From Cellulomonas edaphi (GTDB lineage Bacteria; Actinomycetota; Actinomycetes; Actinomycetales; Cellulomonadaceae): DNA of 64,000 bases. The position numbers were made by a program, and so were the translations under genes. The notes beneath the pieces are model-generated. The model searched no databases and was not told the origin of the DNA. It saw only the letters and a list, made by a program, of their open reading frames with translations. The first letter of the stretch is position 1; every line of letters starts with the position of its first letter. Below, one piece after another: positions 1-8,446 of this stretch. The stretch is taken from positions 54,435-118,434 of the forward strand of contig NZ_JAUCGR010000004.1 of assembly GCF_030362815.1 (NCBI RefSeq), read 5' to 3'.

Positions 1-84
1 GGTGCGGGCCGCGCGCGACGCGCGCTCGCGTCGCGCGACCCGCGCTCGGCGAGGCGGCAGCGCGCCAGCACGCCGAGCACGACC

Positions 85-113
85 CGCACGGCACCCCCGC
101 GGGGTGCCGTGCG
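85..113. terminator. GC-rich hairpin at the left edge
   Basis: A perfect 13-bp inverted repeat (CGCACGGCACCCC, three-base loop, GGGGTGCCGTGCG). It lacks a clear T run. It may end a gene lying left of the window. Bases 1-84 are open in all three forward frames, but I recognise no coding sequence in them. Confidence 0.5.
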
Positions 114-177
114 GCGTTCGCGGGTGCAGGTGGGCGTGGTGCGCAAGGATGGGGCCAACGACGACGAAGGGGTGGCG

Positions 178-612
178 ATGAGCGACGAGACGACCGGGAG
201 CGCGAGCGGCGGGGACGACCTGTACGAGGGCGCCGGGATCGCCACGGACGCCGACGACAGGATCAGCGCGTTCTGGCAGGCTGCCCGCGGCCACGTCGGC
301 TTCGGCAAGATGGAGACCATCGTCGGCGGCACGCCCCTCGACGTCGTGCCGCCGCCCTCGTTCTCGTTCGGCGTGGGGAGCGAGGCCGACGAGGCGCTCG
401 CCCAGGTGCTCGACGGCACCCGGGCGCAGACCTCGGCGCCGCGCGAGCAGTTCGACGAGCTGCCCCGCGTGGGCGACCTCGCGATCGTGCTCGACGCGGC
501 GGGTGAGCCGCGTGCCCTGATCCGGACCACGGAGGTCGAGGACGGCGCCGACGTGGTGGAGCGGTTCGAGCTGGTGTACCCCACGGACGGCCCGACGCCC
601 GCGGTCGACTAG
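178..612 (+). CDS. ASCH-like domain protein, C-terminally short
   Basis: A 144-residue acidic protein. Residues about 28-130 resemble the N-terminal two thirds of an ASCH domain (a PUA-like fold thought to bind RNA): a FWQAAR start, a central glycine/alanine segment, then LPRVGDLAIVLDAAGEPRAL and IRTTEVE, the best-conserved ASCH block. The usual C-terminal part of the fold, with an acidic GEGD...W.EAH segment, is missing; the protein ends in a Pro/Asp tail. The ATG at 178 follows GAAGGGG at good spacing, so I preferred it to the in-frame start at 109. It lies upstream of leuB with a 55-bp gap. Its function is unknown; it may be a degenerate ASCH fold. Confidence 0.6.
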   Translation: MSDETTGSASGGDDLYEGAGIATDADDRISAFWQAARGHVGFGKMETIVGGTPLDVVPPPSFSFGVGSEADEALAQVLDGTRAQTSAPREQFDELPRVGDLAIVLDAAGEPRALIRTTEVEDGADVVERFELVYPTDGPTPAVD

Positions 613-667
613 GCCATCAGGTGAGATGCGCGTCCCGAGAGGTGGGACGCCCGGGTAGGGTGGCCGC

Positions 668-1726
668 ATGAGCAGCCACTCGGATCCTCGGACCATCAAC
701 CTCGCCGTCGTCGCCGGCGACGGGATCGGCACCGAGGTCGTCGAGCAGGGACTGCTGGCCCTGGACGCCGCCCTCGCGGGTTCCGGCGTGGGCGTCGCGA
801 CCACCGAGTTCGACCTCGGCGCGCGCCGCTGGCACGCGACCGGCGAGACGCTCACGGACACCGACCTGGACGCGATCCGGACGCACGACGCGATCCTGCT
901 GGGCGCGATCGGCGACCCCACCGTGCCGAGCGGGGTGCTCGAGCGAGGCCTGCTGCTCAAGCTGCGCTTCGCGCTGGACCACTACGTGAACCTGCGCCCC
1001 AGCACGCTGTTCCCGGGCGTCCCTACGCCGTTGGGCAACCCGGGCGAGATCGACTTCGTCGTCGTGCGTGAGGGCACCGAGGGGCCGTACGTCGGCAACG
1101 GCGGCGCCATCCGCGTGGGCACGCCGCACGAGATCGCCAACGAGGTGAGCATCAACACCGCGTTCGGCGTCGAGCGCGTGGTGCGGGACGCGTTCGCGCG
1201 CGCCGCGGTGCGCCCGCGCAAGAAGCTCACGCTGGTGCACAAGCACAACGTCCTGGTGCACGCCGGGCACCTGTGGCGGCGCACCGTCGAGGCCGTCAAC
1301 GCCGAGTTCCCCGACGTGACCGTGGACTACCTGCACGTCGACGCCGCCACCATCTTCCTGGTGACGAACCCCGCGCGGTTCGACGTCATCGTCACGGACA
1401 ACCTGTTCGGCGACATCCTCACCGACCTCGCGGCGGCGATCACGGGCGGCATCGGCCTGGCCGCGTCCGCCAACATCAACCCCGACCGCACCAGCCCCAG
1501 CATGTTCGAGCCGGTGCACGGCTCCGCGCCGGACATCGCCGGGCAGGGCAAGGCGGACCCGACGGCGACCGTGCTCTCGGTCGCGCTGCTGCTCGACCAC
1601 CTGGGCCTCGCGGCACAGGCCCGCACGGTCGAGGCTGCCGTCGCGGCCGACATCGCCGAGCGCAGCGGCCGAGTACGGTCGACGGCCGAGGTGGGCAAGG
1701 ACCTCGCCGCGCGCATCGCGGGCTGA
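668..1726 (+). CDS. leuB: 3-isopropylmalate dehydrogenase
   Basis: A 352-residue NAD-dependent 3-isopropylmalate dehydrogenase, the third step of leucine synthesis. It carries [12 protein letters not shown] at the N-terminus, the substrate-loop arginine region, [20 protein letters not shown] (metal-binding aspartates) and [14 protein letters not shown] near the C-terminus. Length is normal for the actinobacterial form. A TAGGGT element at 656-661 lies six bases before the ATG and there is no Shine-Dalgarno, so the mRNA is probably leaderless. ilvE follows in the same direction after about 100 bp, forming a branched-chain amino acid group with cimA. Confidence 0.95.
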   Translation: MSSHSDPRTINLAVVAGDGIGTEVVEQGLLALDAALAGSGVGVATTEFDLGARRWHATGETLTDTDLDAIRTHDAILLGAIGDPTVPSGVLERGLLLKLRFALDHYVNLRPSTLFPGVPTPLGNPGEIDFVVVREGTEGPYVGNGGAIRVGTPHEIANEVSINTAFGVERVVRDAFARAAVRPRKKLTLVHKHNVLVHAGHLWRRTVEAVNAEFPDVTVDYLHVDAATIFLVTNPARFDVIVTDNLFGDILTDLAAAITGGIGLAASANINPDRTSPSMFEPVHGSAPDIAGQGKADPTATVLSVALLLDHLGLAAQARTVEAAVAADIAERSGRVRSTAEVGKDLAARIAG

Positions 1727-1829
1727 TCTCCCGGCTGGGCCCCTCGGACCTCGTCCGACGCGGCACCGCTGTCCTCCCGGCCGTCGTCACCGGTACCGTC
1801 AACTCGACCCTGGTGAAAGGCCCCTTCTC

Positions 1830-2939
1830 ATGAGCACCCTCGCGCACCCCACGTCGGCAGACCTCTTCGAGGTCCACCGCACCACGAGCCCCGTTCCGGA
1901 CGAGGAGCGCGCCGCCGCGCTCGCCGCGCCGAAGTTCGGCACCGTCTTCACGGAGCACATGGCTCGCATCTCGTTCACGAACGCCTCCGGCTGGCAGGAC
2001 CGCCGGGTCGAGCAGTACGGCCCGCTCCAGCTGGACCCGGCCACCGCCGTGCTGCACTACGCGCAGGAGATCTTCGAGGGCCTCAAGGCGTACCGACACC
2101 CGGACGGCAGCGTCTGGACGTTCCGGCCGCGGGACAACGCCGCCCGGTTCGCCCGGTCGGCGCAGCGGCTCGCGCTGCCCGTGCTCCCCGAGGCCGACTT
2201 CCTCGGCGCCATCGAGGCGCTCGTGCGGACCGACCTCGCGTGGGTGCCGTCCGGCGAGGAGACGAGCCTCTACCTGCGCCCGTTCATGTACGCCTCGGAG
2301 TCGTTCCTGGGCGTCCGTCCGTCGCTCGAGGCTGAGTTCCTGGTGATCGCCTCGCCCGTGGGCCCGTACTTCGCGGGCGGCGTGCGACCCGTGGCCATCT
2401 GGGTGGACCAGGAGTTCCACCGGGCGGGAGCGGGTGGCACCGGCGCGGCCAAGTGCGGCGGCAACTACGCCGCGAGCCTGCTGCCGCAGCAGAACGCGCA
2501 CGACAAGGGCTTCGAGCAGGTGTGCTTCCTGGACGCGTCGACCAACACGATGCTCGAGGAGCTCGGGGGCATGAACGTGTTCCTCGTGGGCGCTGACGGC
2601 AGCGTCACGACGCCGCCCGTCTCTGGCTCCATCCTCGAGGGCGTCACGCGGTCCTCGATCATCCAGCTGCTCGTCGACGCCGGCCACGAGGTGTCCGAGC
2701 GCCCCCTGCCGCTCGCTGAGGTGCGCGCGGGGCTCGCCGACGGCTCGATCGCCGAGGTGTTCGCGTGCGGGACGGCGGCGGTCATCACGCCGATCGGCCG
2801 CCTCGCGGGCGACGACTTCGACCTCGTGGTGGGCGACGGCGATGCCGGTGCCGTCACCACGCGGATCCGCGCCGAGCTCACGGACATCCAGTACGGGCGC
2901 GCCACCGACCGGCACAGCTGGCTGCACCGCCTGGCCTGA
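1830..2939 (+). CDS. ilvE: Branched-chain amino acid aminotransferase
   Basis: A 369-residue fold-type IV PLP aminotransferase that interconverts Leu, Ile and Val with their 2-oxo acids. The cofactor lysine sits in GTGAAKCGGNYAASL; EELGGMNVF and GSILEGVTRSSI are class-IV signatures, and the C-terminus has the ACGTAAVITPIG phosphate-binding loop. A GAAAGG ribosome site precedes the ATG. It acts directly after leuB and cimA products enter the shared pathway, and sits between those two genes. A bidirectional terminator follows immediately. Confidence 0.96.
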   Translation: MSTLAHPTSADLFEVHRTTSPVPDEERAAALAAPKFGTVFTEHMARISFTNASGWQDRRVEQYGPLQLDPATAVLHYAQEIFEGLKAYRHPDGSVWTFRPRDNAARFARSAQRLALPVLPEADFLGAIEALVRTDLAWVPSGEETSLYLRPFMYASESFLGVRPSLEAEFLVIASPVGPYFAGGVRPVAIWVDQEFHRAGAGGTGAAKCGGNYAASLLPQQNAHDKGFEQVCFLDASTNTMLEELGGMNVFLVGADGSVTTPPVSGSILEGVTRSSIIQLLVDAGHEVSERPLPLAEVRAGLADGSIAEVFACGTAAVITPIGRLAGDDFDLVVGDGDAGAVTTRIRAELTDIQYGRATDRHSWLHRLA

Positions 2940-2950
2940 CCGACAGCACG

Positions 2951-2981
2951 AAGGCCGCCCCCGCAGCACGGGGGCGGCCTT
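2951..2981. terminator. Bidirectional terminator between ilvE and the minus-strand membrane gene
   Basis: A perfect 12-bp stem (AAGGCCGCCCCC / GGGGGCGGCCTT) with a seven-base loop, lying 11 bp after the ilvE stop and before the stop of the convergent gene. The A/T ends on both sides suit termination in both directions. Confidence 0.85.
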
Positions 2982-2995
2982 CGTCGCGTCGGTCG

Positions 2996-3643
2996 TCAGG
3001 CGGCCGGGATCCTGCGGATGGTGCGCGCCAGCACGCCCGCGAGCAGCGACCAGATGGCGATGCCGATCACCAGGTTGACCACGCCGGAGCACGCGGCTCG
3101 CTGGACGTCGTCCGTCCAGGTCAGCGGCACGAGCGCGACGACCAGCGTGGCCAGCCCCATGATCCAGCCGAAGAAGGCCCGCGGTCGGGGAGTGGTCAGC
3201 ACGAGCAGGTGCAGCAGGGCCCCCGCGACGACGGCGCCCACCACGGCGCCCACCACGTACGCGCCCATGGTCGAGCCGGTGTCGAACGGGTCCTGGGTGA
3301 CCAGGTCGATGTCGAGGATCGACTCGAAGATCAGCGTGCCGGCCACCCCGACGAGCGCCGCCACGATCGCCGTCGCGGCGACCCCGCCCCAGTACTGCCC
3401 GGCCGCGACCGTCAGGCGCGGCTCGGAGCGCGCCGGCGCGGGCGCGGGCTCGGGCAGCGCGGCGGAGGTGGGCGTCGCCGCGTAGCCGGCCGGGGGCACG
3501 GCGGGCGGCTGGCTCGGGGGCGGCTGGCTCACGGGCGGTCCGCCCGCGCCCGGGGTGCCGGGCGGTGGCACCGCGCCCGGCTGGTCGAACCGGCTGGCGG
3601 CCGGGATGCGCGACGTGGGGGGCTGGTCCGGGGGGACGGACAT
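2996..3643 (-). CDS. Proline-rich four-helix membrane protein
   Basis: A 215-residue protein with a disordered N-terminal 85 residues rich in Pro and Gly, then about four transmembrane segments: GGVAATAIVAALVGVAGTLI, MGAYVVGAVVGAVVAGALL, FFGWIMGLATLVVALVPL and a final NLVIGIAIWSLLAGVLA, ending in a basic tail. Segment four follows a conserved-looking CSGVVNLVIG. This resembles a DUF6069-like actinobacterial family, but I assign no function. The ATG (3643) was chosen because the residues before it in frame look non-coding. It lies opposite in direction to its branched-chain amino acid neighbours, between ilvE and the cimA leader. Confidence 0.7.
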   Translation of the reverse strand: MSVPPDQPPTSRIPAASRFDQPGAVPPPGTPGAGGPPVSQPPPSQPPAVPPAGYAATPTSAALPEPAPAPARSEPRLTVAAGQYWGGVAATAIVAALVGVAGTLIFESILDIDLVTQDPFDTGSTMGAYVVGAVVGAVVAGALLHLLVLTTPRPRAFFGWIMGLATLVVALVPLTWTDDVQRAACSGVVNLVIGIAIWSLLAGVLARTIRRIPAA

Positions 3644-3806
3644 GGCGGGCTCCTCGGTCTGGGTGCCGTGCGCCTCCGGGACGGGCAGGTGTCCGGCAGT
3701 CGTCTCGTCCCCGCCAACGTAGCGAGGTGGAGCCGGCACAGCGCGGTGAAGGCACGCGGCGCGCGCGTCTGGGGCGGAAGACGGTGATGTCCACGGGGTG
3801 GAACGG

Positions 3807-3836
3807 GTGACCGGGCGCCGGGACGTGTGCCACGAT
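3807..3836 (+). promoter_or_regulatory. Promoter for the cimA leader transcript
   Basis: GTGACC (3807-3812), an 18-bp gap and CACGAT (3831-3836). The predicted start of transcription falls at about 3843, the first base of the leader-peptide GTG, so the transcript would be leaderless. The match to consensus is modest. Confidence 0.45.
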
Positions 3837-3842
3837 GAGCGC

Positions 3843-3881
3843 GTGACCACCGTTCGAAGCCTGGCGCTCATTATCGAGTAG
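3843..3881 (+). CDS. Branched-chain leader peptide upstream of cimA
   Basis: A 12-codon frame encoding VTTVRSLALIIE, with a Leu-Ala-Leu-Ile-Ile run ending three codons before the stop. It begins with GTG right at the predicted transcription start and is followed 27 bases later by an intrinsic terminator. Leader peptides enriched in Leu/Ile/Val are the known sensors in attenuation of branched-chain biosynthetic genes; here the regulated gene is citramalate synthase, which feeds isoleucine synthesis. Expression of the peptide itself is inferred from this arrangement. Confidence 0.75.
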   Translation: MTTVRSLALIIE

Positions 3882-3906
3882 CGCGTCGACCCACCCGTCG
3901 ACGCGC
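3881..3906 (+). promoter_or_regulatory. Leader RNA hairpin overlapping the leader-peptide stop codon
   Basis: A perfect 10-bp inverted repeat, GCGCGTCGAC / GTCGACGCGC, around a CCACCC loop. Its first base is the last base of the leader TAG, so a ribosome at the stop codon would cover its left arm. The CCACCC loop could pair with the G run of the downstream terminator, giving one possible alternative fold. Confidence 0.6.
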
Positions 3907-3908
3907 AG

Positions 3909-3935
3909 ACCTCCCGTACCTCGGGGGGTTTTTTT
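3909..3935 (+). terminator. Attenuator terminator before cimA
   Basis: An 8-bp stem (ACCTCCCG / CGGGGGGT with one G-T pair), loop TACCT, then seven T residues (3929-3935). It is a textbook intrinsic terminator placed between the leader peptide and cimA. T runs like this are rare in a genome this GC-rich. Confidence 0.85.
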
Positions 3936-4057
3936 GTTGGTCGGCACACCCCGCTCGGCCGGCATTGTCGTCGCCCCGCTACCGCACCACCCCCGCGGCC
4001 CCTGGGCGACGGAGCACCCCGCACGTACCGCAGGACCAGCACCGAAGAGAGCCGATC

Positions 4058-5671
4058 GTGACCGCACACCCCTTCCACGTCTACGACACGACGCTGCGCG
4101 ACGGCGCGCAGCAGGAGGGCATGAACCTGTCGGTCGCCGACAAGCTCGCGATCGCCCCCCTTCTCGACGAGCTGGGCGTCGGCTTCATCGAGGGCGGCTG
4201 GCCCGGTGCCGTGCCCAAGGACACCGAGTTCTTCAAGCGCGCCGCCAAGGAGCTCGACCTGCGCAACGCCGAGCTCGCGGCCTTCGGCGCCACCCGTAAG
4301 CCCGGCGTGCGGGCGGTCGACGACCCGCAGGTGCGCGCGCTCGTCGACTCCGAGGCGCCGGTCGTCGCGCTCGTCGCGAAGCACGACCTGCGGCATGCCG
4401 AGCGTGCGCTGCGCACCACGGGCGACGAGAACATCGCGATGATCGCCGACACCGTCTCGTACCTGGTCCGCGAAGGACGCCGTGTCGTGGTGGACGCGGA
4501 GCACTTCTTCGACGGCTACCGCTTCGACCCCGCATACACGCGAGCCGCGGTGCTGGCCGGCTTCGAGGCGGGCGCGGAGGTGGTCGCGCTGTGCGACACC
4601 AACGGCGGCATGGTTCCCGCCTGGGTCTCCGACATCGTGCATGAGATCCGCGAGCTCGTCGGTCCCGACGCGATCCTCGGCATGCACGCGCACAACGACT
4701 CGGGGTGCGCCGTGGCCAACACGCTGGCCGCCGTCGAGGCAGGAGCCCGGCACATCCAGGGCACGGTCAACGGCTACGGCGAGCGCACCGGCAACGCCGA
4801 CCTGCTGGCGGTGGTCGCCAACCTCGAGCTCAAGTACGGCCACGCTGTGCTCGCGACGGACGGCGAACGCCCCGGTGGCCTCCCAGAGCTGACCCGCATC
4901 GCGCACGCCATCAGCGAGATCACCAACATCTCGCCGTTCGCGCGCTCGCCGTACGTGGGCGCCAGCGCGTTCGCCCACAAGGCGGGCCTGCACGCCTCCG
5001 CGATCAAGGTGGACCCGGACCTCTACCAGCACATCGACCCGGCGCAGGTGGGCAACGACATGCGCATGCTCGTGAGCGACATGGCGGGCCGCGCGTCGAT
5101 CGAGCTCAAGGGTCGCGAGCTGGGCTTCGACCTGTCCGGGCGGGCGGAGCTGCTGGGCCGCGTGACCGAGCGGGTCAAGGACGCCGAGGCGCACGGGTAC
5201 ACGTACGAGGCCGCGGACGCCTCGTTCGAGCTGCTCCTGGTCGAGGAGATCGACGGCGGGCGCCCGCAGTACTTCCGCGTCGAGTCGTGGCGCACCATCG
5301 TCGAGCGCAGCGGCAGCCGGGGCACTCCGGCGACCGCCGAGGCGACGGTGAAGCTGCACGCCGGCGGCGAGCGGCACGTCACCACGGGGGAGGGCAACGG
5401 ACCCGTCAACGCCCTCGACCACGCGCTGCGTCAGGCCCTCATCCGCGTGTACCCCGAGCTCGAGGCGTTCGAGCTCATCGACTTCAAGGTGCGCATCCTC
5501 GACTCCATGCACGGCACCGACGCGGTCACGCGCGTGCTCATCGAGACCGCGGACGGCCAGACGTCGTGGAGCACCGTGGGGGTGGGCCCCAACCTGCTCG
5601 AGGCCGCCTGGGAGGCGCTCACCGACTCCGCCATCTGGGGGTTGCGCAACCGTGGCGTCGCGCCACGCTGA
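4058..5671 (+). CDS. cimA: (R)-citramalate synthase
   Basis: A 537-residue homocitrate/isopropylmalate synthase-family enzyme. It condenses pyruvate and acetyl-CoA to citramalate, giving a threonine-independent route to isoleucine. The TIM barrel has VYDTTLRDGAQQEG at residues about 7-20, GFIEGGWPGA, the metal-binding HAHNDSGCAVAN and the GTVNGYGERTGNADL signature. The C-terminal LeuA dimer domain (about 400-537), expected to bind the allosteric effector, is complete. The GTG at 4058 follows GAAGAGAG; the frame is open upstream, but the residues before it are not conserved-looking. Control is probably by attenuation through the leader at 3843-3935. Confidence 0.9.
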   Translation: MTAHPFHVYDTTLRDGAQQEGMNLSVADKLAIAPLLDELGVGFIEGGWPGAVPKDTEFFKRAAKELDLRNAELAAFGATRKPGVRAVDDPQVRALVDSEAPVVALVAKHDLRHAERALRTTGDENIAMIADTVSYLVREGRRVVVDAEHFFDGYRFDPAYTRAAVLAGFEAGAEVVALCDTNGGMVPAWVSDIVHEIRELVGPDAILGMHAHNDSGCAVANTLAAVEAGARHIQGTVNGYGERTGNADLLAVVANLELKYGHAVLATDGERPGGLPELTRIAHAISEITNISPFARSPYVGASAFAHKAGLHASAIKVDPDLYQHIDPAQVGNDMRMLVSDMAGRASIELKGRELGFDLSGRAELLGRVTERVKDAEAHGYTYEAADASFELLLVEEIDGGRPQYFRVESWRTIVERSGSRGTPATAEATVKLHAGGERHVTTGEGNGPVNALDHALRQALIRVYPELEAFELIDFKVRILDSMHGTDAVTRVLIETADGQTSWSTVGVGPNLLEAAWEALTDSAIWGLRNRGVAPR

Positions 5672-5752
5672 CGCCATCCCTGCGGCGCGCGACGTCGCGG
5701 CATAGCCTCGGATCAAGAGAACAGCACGCACGACGACGAGGGGAGCGGCCCG

Positions 5753-6643
5753 TTGGCCGGCACGCAGCCGCAGCCCCCCGGACCAGCCACGGCCGTGGAG
5801 GAGCTCGGACGTCGTTCGAGCTGGTGGTGGTGGCTCGTCGTGGTCGCGGGGCTGGCGGTCGTCGTCCTGGTGGTGCTCCAGCCGTGGGCGGACCACCCGA
5901 CGGAGCCGGCCGCCACCGACGTGCCGGCGGCGGCGTCGGACATCCCCGTCGGCCCCAGCCCGTCGCTGACCAGGACGGGGCCGAGCGCCGCGGGCTCCAC
6001 CCCCGCACCGGTGCCCGGCGAGGACGCGGTGTTCGACGCGGCGACGCTGCCCACCTTGTTCGTCACCCCGCAGGACCTGGCGGTGAGCGTGCCCGCGGCG
6101 AAGGGCGGCGTGCGTGCCGGGGTCGGCCCCGGCACCGTGGCATGGGGCCTGCCGGCCGGCGCGAGCATCGACCCGGCCACGTGCACGACGGCCGTCACGG
6201 TGGTCGCCCGTCCGCCCGACGAGTTCGACGCACGCTCGTCGCTCAACGATGCCTTCACGTGGCAGCAGCGGGTCGCGGTCCTCGCCGACGCGGACGCCGC
6301 GCGCGACGCGTTCCGTGACCTGGTGACCACCGTGGACGCGTGCCCCGCCTACGCGCAGACGAAGCCCGATGCCCCCCAGGTGGCGTGGGCCGCCGAACCG
6401 GCGATCGAGGGCCAGGGCGTCTACCCGTCGATCGTCCAGGAGCTGACCCGCTCGGAGGGCACGACGCGGCTGCCGTCGTTCCACGGCCACATGCTGGTGG
6501 GGAACACCATCGTCACCTGGACGGCCACCGCGCTCGCGGAGGGCACGGACACCGAGGCGGCGCTCGCCACCCTGGGCGACGCGACGACTCTCAACGCGAT
6601 GGTGCAGGGTCGCGCACGGCTGGCCGTGGAGGCGTTGGGGTGA
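5753..6643 (+). CDS. Anchored extracellular protein with a PknH-type domain
   Basis: A 296-residue single-pass protein. A short cytoplasmic N-terminus ending in a run of five Trp (SSWWWWWLVVVAGLAVVVLV) forms the membrane anchor, followed by a Pro/Thr linker and an extracellular domain (about 100-296). That domain has two cysteines (ATCTTAV and DACPAY), as expected for the disulfide of the PknH/LppH-type sensor fold. The TTG start is supported by GAGGGGAG seven bases upstream. It lies between cimA and lplA, with lplA starting within 21 bp. The family call rests on overall pattern only. Confidence 0.6.
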   Translation: MAGTQPQPPGPATAVEELGRRSSWWWWLVVVAGLAVVVLVVLQPWADHPTEPAATDVPAAASDIPVGPSPSLTRTGPSAAGSTPAPVPGEDAVFDAATLPTLFVTPQDLAVSVPAAKGGVRAGVGPGTVAWGLPAGASIDPATCTTAVTVVARPPDEFDARSSLNDAFTWQQRVAVLADADAARDAFRDLVTTVDACPAYAQTKPDAPQVAWAAEPAIEGQGVYPSIVQELTRSEGTTRLPSFHGHMLVGNTIVTWTATALAEGTDTEAALATLGDATTLNAMVQGRARLAVEALG

Positions 6644-6645
6644 CG

Positions 6646-6681
6646 ATGCACGGTGAGTCCAAGATGCACGGTGAGTACAAG
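6646..6681 (+). repeat. 18-bp tandem duplication at the lplA start
   Basis: Two adjacent copies, ATGCACGGTGAGTCCAAG and ATGCACGGTGAGTACAAG, differ at one base and both carry an in-frame ATG. Confidence 0.9.
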
Positions 6682-7740
6682 GTGCCGGGAGGAAAGCTCG
6701 TCGCCGTCGACCTCGACGTGCGCGACGGCGCGCTGCACGACGTCGTGGTGAGCGGGGACTTCTTCCTGGAGCCCGACGAGGCCCTCGGCGTGCTCGGCGC
6801 CTCGCTCGACGGACTCCCGCAGGACAGCTCGCCCTCTCGGCTCACGCAGGCCGTGGCCGACGGCCTCGCCGCGGCCGAGGGCGCGGGACGGCTCGCGGGA
6901 CCCGTGGCGATGGTCGGCTTCGACGCGCGGTCGGTGGCGCTCGCGGTCCGGCGTGCGCTCGGGTACTCGACGGCCTGGTCCGACCACACGTTCGAGCTCA
7001 TCCACCCGGGTCCCCTGCCGCCCGCGGTGCACGCCGCGCTCGACCAGGTGCTCACCGCCGAGCTGGCCGCGGGCCGCCGCGGGCCCACGCTGCGGTTCTG
7101 GGAGTGGGTGGAGCCGGCTGTGATCATCGGCTCGTTCCAGTCGCTGCGCAACGAGGTGGACCTCGAGGCCGCCCAGCGGTACGGCATCACGGTGGTGCGG
7201 CGCATCTCCGGTGGCGGCGCGATGTTTATGGAGGCGGGCAACTGCATCACCTTCTCGATGGTGGTGCCCGCCTCTCTGGTGGACGCCATGACGTTCGAGG
7301 AGTCGTACGCGTTCCTCAACCAGTGGGTGCTGGGCGCGCTCGCCGACGTCGGGGTGCAGGCGTTCGTCACGGGCCTCAACGACATCGCCTCCCCGGCGGG
7401 CAAGCTGGCCGGGTCCGCGCAGAAGCGCATGGTGGGCGGTGCGGTGCTCCACCACGTGACGATGAGCTACGACATCGACGCCGCCAAGATGCTCGAGGTG
7501 CTCCGCATCGGGCGCGAGAAGCTGTCCGACAAGGGCACGGCGTCCGCCAACAAGCGGGTGGACCCGGTGCGCTCGCAGACCAACCTGCCGCGCGAGGCGG
7601 TCATCGAGGCGTTCGCCGCCCACTTCCGCTCCAGGTACACGGTGGTGGACGGCGAGCTGCACGAGGGGGAGCTCGCCCTCGCCCAGGACCTGGCGCGCAC
7701 CAAGTTCGCGGACGACGCCTGGACCGCCCGCGTACCGTGA
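6664..7740 (+). CDS. lplA: Lipoate-protein ligase A family protein
   Basis: A 358-residue ligase that attaches lipoate (or octanoate) to E2 and GcvH lipoyl domains. The order is inverted relative to E. coli LplA: a small accessory domain first (VPGGKLVAVDLDV, residues about 5-90), then the catalytic domain with VVRRISGGGAMFMEAGN, the ligand-binding RR.GGG loop, and NDIASPAGKLAGSAQKR with the catalytic lysine. An almost exact 18-bp duplication supplies two in-frame ATGs (6646 and 6664); I chose the second because the second copy, MHGEYKVPGGK, matches the usual start and has GGTGAG before it. It could serve the lipoylated 2-oxo-acid dehydrogenases. Confidence 0.85.
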   Translation: MHGEYKVPGGKLVAVDLDVRDGALHDVVVSGDFFLEPDEALGVLGASLDGLPQDSSPSRLTQAVADGLAAAEGAGRLAGPVAMVGFDARSVALAVRRALGYSTAWSDHTFELIHPGPLPPAVHAALDQVLTAELAAGRRGPTLRFWEWVEPAVIIGSFQSLRNEVDLEAAQRYGITVVRRISGGGAMFMEAGNCITFSMVVPASLVDAMTFEESYAFLNQWVLGALADVGVQAFVTGLNDIASPAGKLAGSAQKRMVGGAVLHHVTMSYDIDAAKMLEVLRIGREKLSDKGTASANKRVDPVRSQTNLPREAVIEAFAAHFRSRYTVVDGELHEGELALAQDLARTKFADDAWTARVP

Positions 7741-7744
7741 CGCC

Positions 7745-8146
7745 ATGAAGACGATCCTCAACATCATCTGGCTGGTGCTGGCGGGTTTCTGGCTCGCCCT
7801 CGGCTACATCGCCGCCGGGATCCTCTGCTGCATCCTCATCGTGACCATCCCGTTCGGGATCGCGTCGTTCCGGATCGCCGGCTACGTGCTGTGGCCGTTC
7901 GGCCGCACGGCGGTCGACAAGCCGACCGCCGGTGCGTGGTCGGTCATCGGCAACGTCATCTGGTTCCTGGTGGCCGGCCTCTGGCTCGCGCTGGCCCACA
8001 TCTCCACCGGGATCCTGCTGTGCCTCACCGTCATCGGCATCCCGCTCGGGATCGCGAACTTCAAGATGGTGCCGATCTCGCTGTTCCCCCTGGGCAAGGT
8101 CATCGTGCCGACGGACCCGCGGCTCGCGGCGTCGTCAGCGGCCTAG
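7745..8146 (+). CDS. YccF-family inner membrane protein
   Basis: A 133-residue membrane protein built of two similar halves, each with ILNIIWL/VIGNVIWFLVAG followed by a GILxCxTVIGIPxGI segment. This internal repeat is typical of the YccF (DUF307) family, whose role is unknown. TACCGT at 7733-7738, inside the end of lplA, lies six bases before the ATG and suggests an independent leaderless transcript. Its 3' end overlaps the convergent DUF202 gene by 12 bp. Confidence 0.85.
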   Translation: MKTILNIIWLVLAGFWLALGYIAAGILCCILIVTIPFGIASFRIAGYVLWPFGRTAVDKPTAGAWSVIGNVIWFLVAGLWLALAHISTGILLCLTVIGIPLGIANFKMVPISLFPLGKVIVPTDPRLAASSAA

Positions 8147-8446
8147 CGCGAACGCGAGGGCGCCGAGCCCCAGCAGGACGGTCACCAGTGCGCACGTGGT
8201 CACCAGGCGCGCGCCCGCGACGGGCTGGCTGGCGCGCCGGTAGGACGCCCAGGCGAGCCCTGCCGCGAGGACGAGCCCGACGGCGCCGAGCGCGAGGGCG
8301 CCCGGCCCGAGCACGGGCTCCAGCACCTTGACCGCCACGACGGACCCGCCGAGGAGCGCGAGGGCGGTGCGGCGCCATGCCAGCTGCGTCCGGTGCGGCT
8401 GCAGACCCGCGTCGCCCTCGTGCCGCGCCGGCCACGGCTCGCTCAC
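8135..8446 (-). CDS. DUF202 membrane protein
   Basis: A 103-residue protein with three predicted transmembrane segments. The N-terminal GLQPHRTQLAWRRTALALL is the DUF202 signature (usually ..ERTxLAWxRTALA). The GTG start overlaps the stop of the upstream DUF202 gene (GTGA), so the two are probably translationally coupled and may form a hetero-oligomer; DUF202 genes are often found as such pairs. Function unknown. Confidence 0.8.
   Translation of the reverse strand: MSEPWPARHEGDAGLQPHRTQLAWRRTALALLGGSVVAVKVLEPVLGPGALALGAVGLVLAAGLAWASYRRASQPVAGARLVTTCALVTVLLGLGALAFALGR

Noticed and set aside
3851..3863. tRNA T-loop-like GTTCGAAGC
   Set aside because: No acceptor or anticodon stem can be built around it; it is part of the leader-peptide frame.
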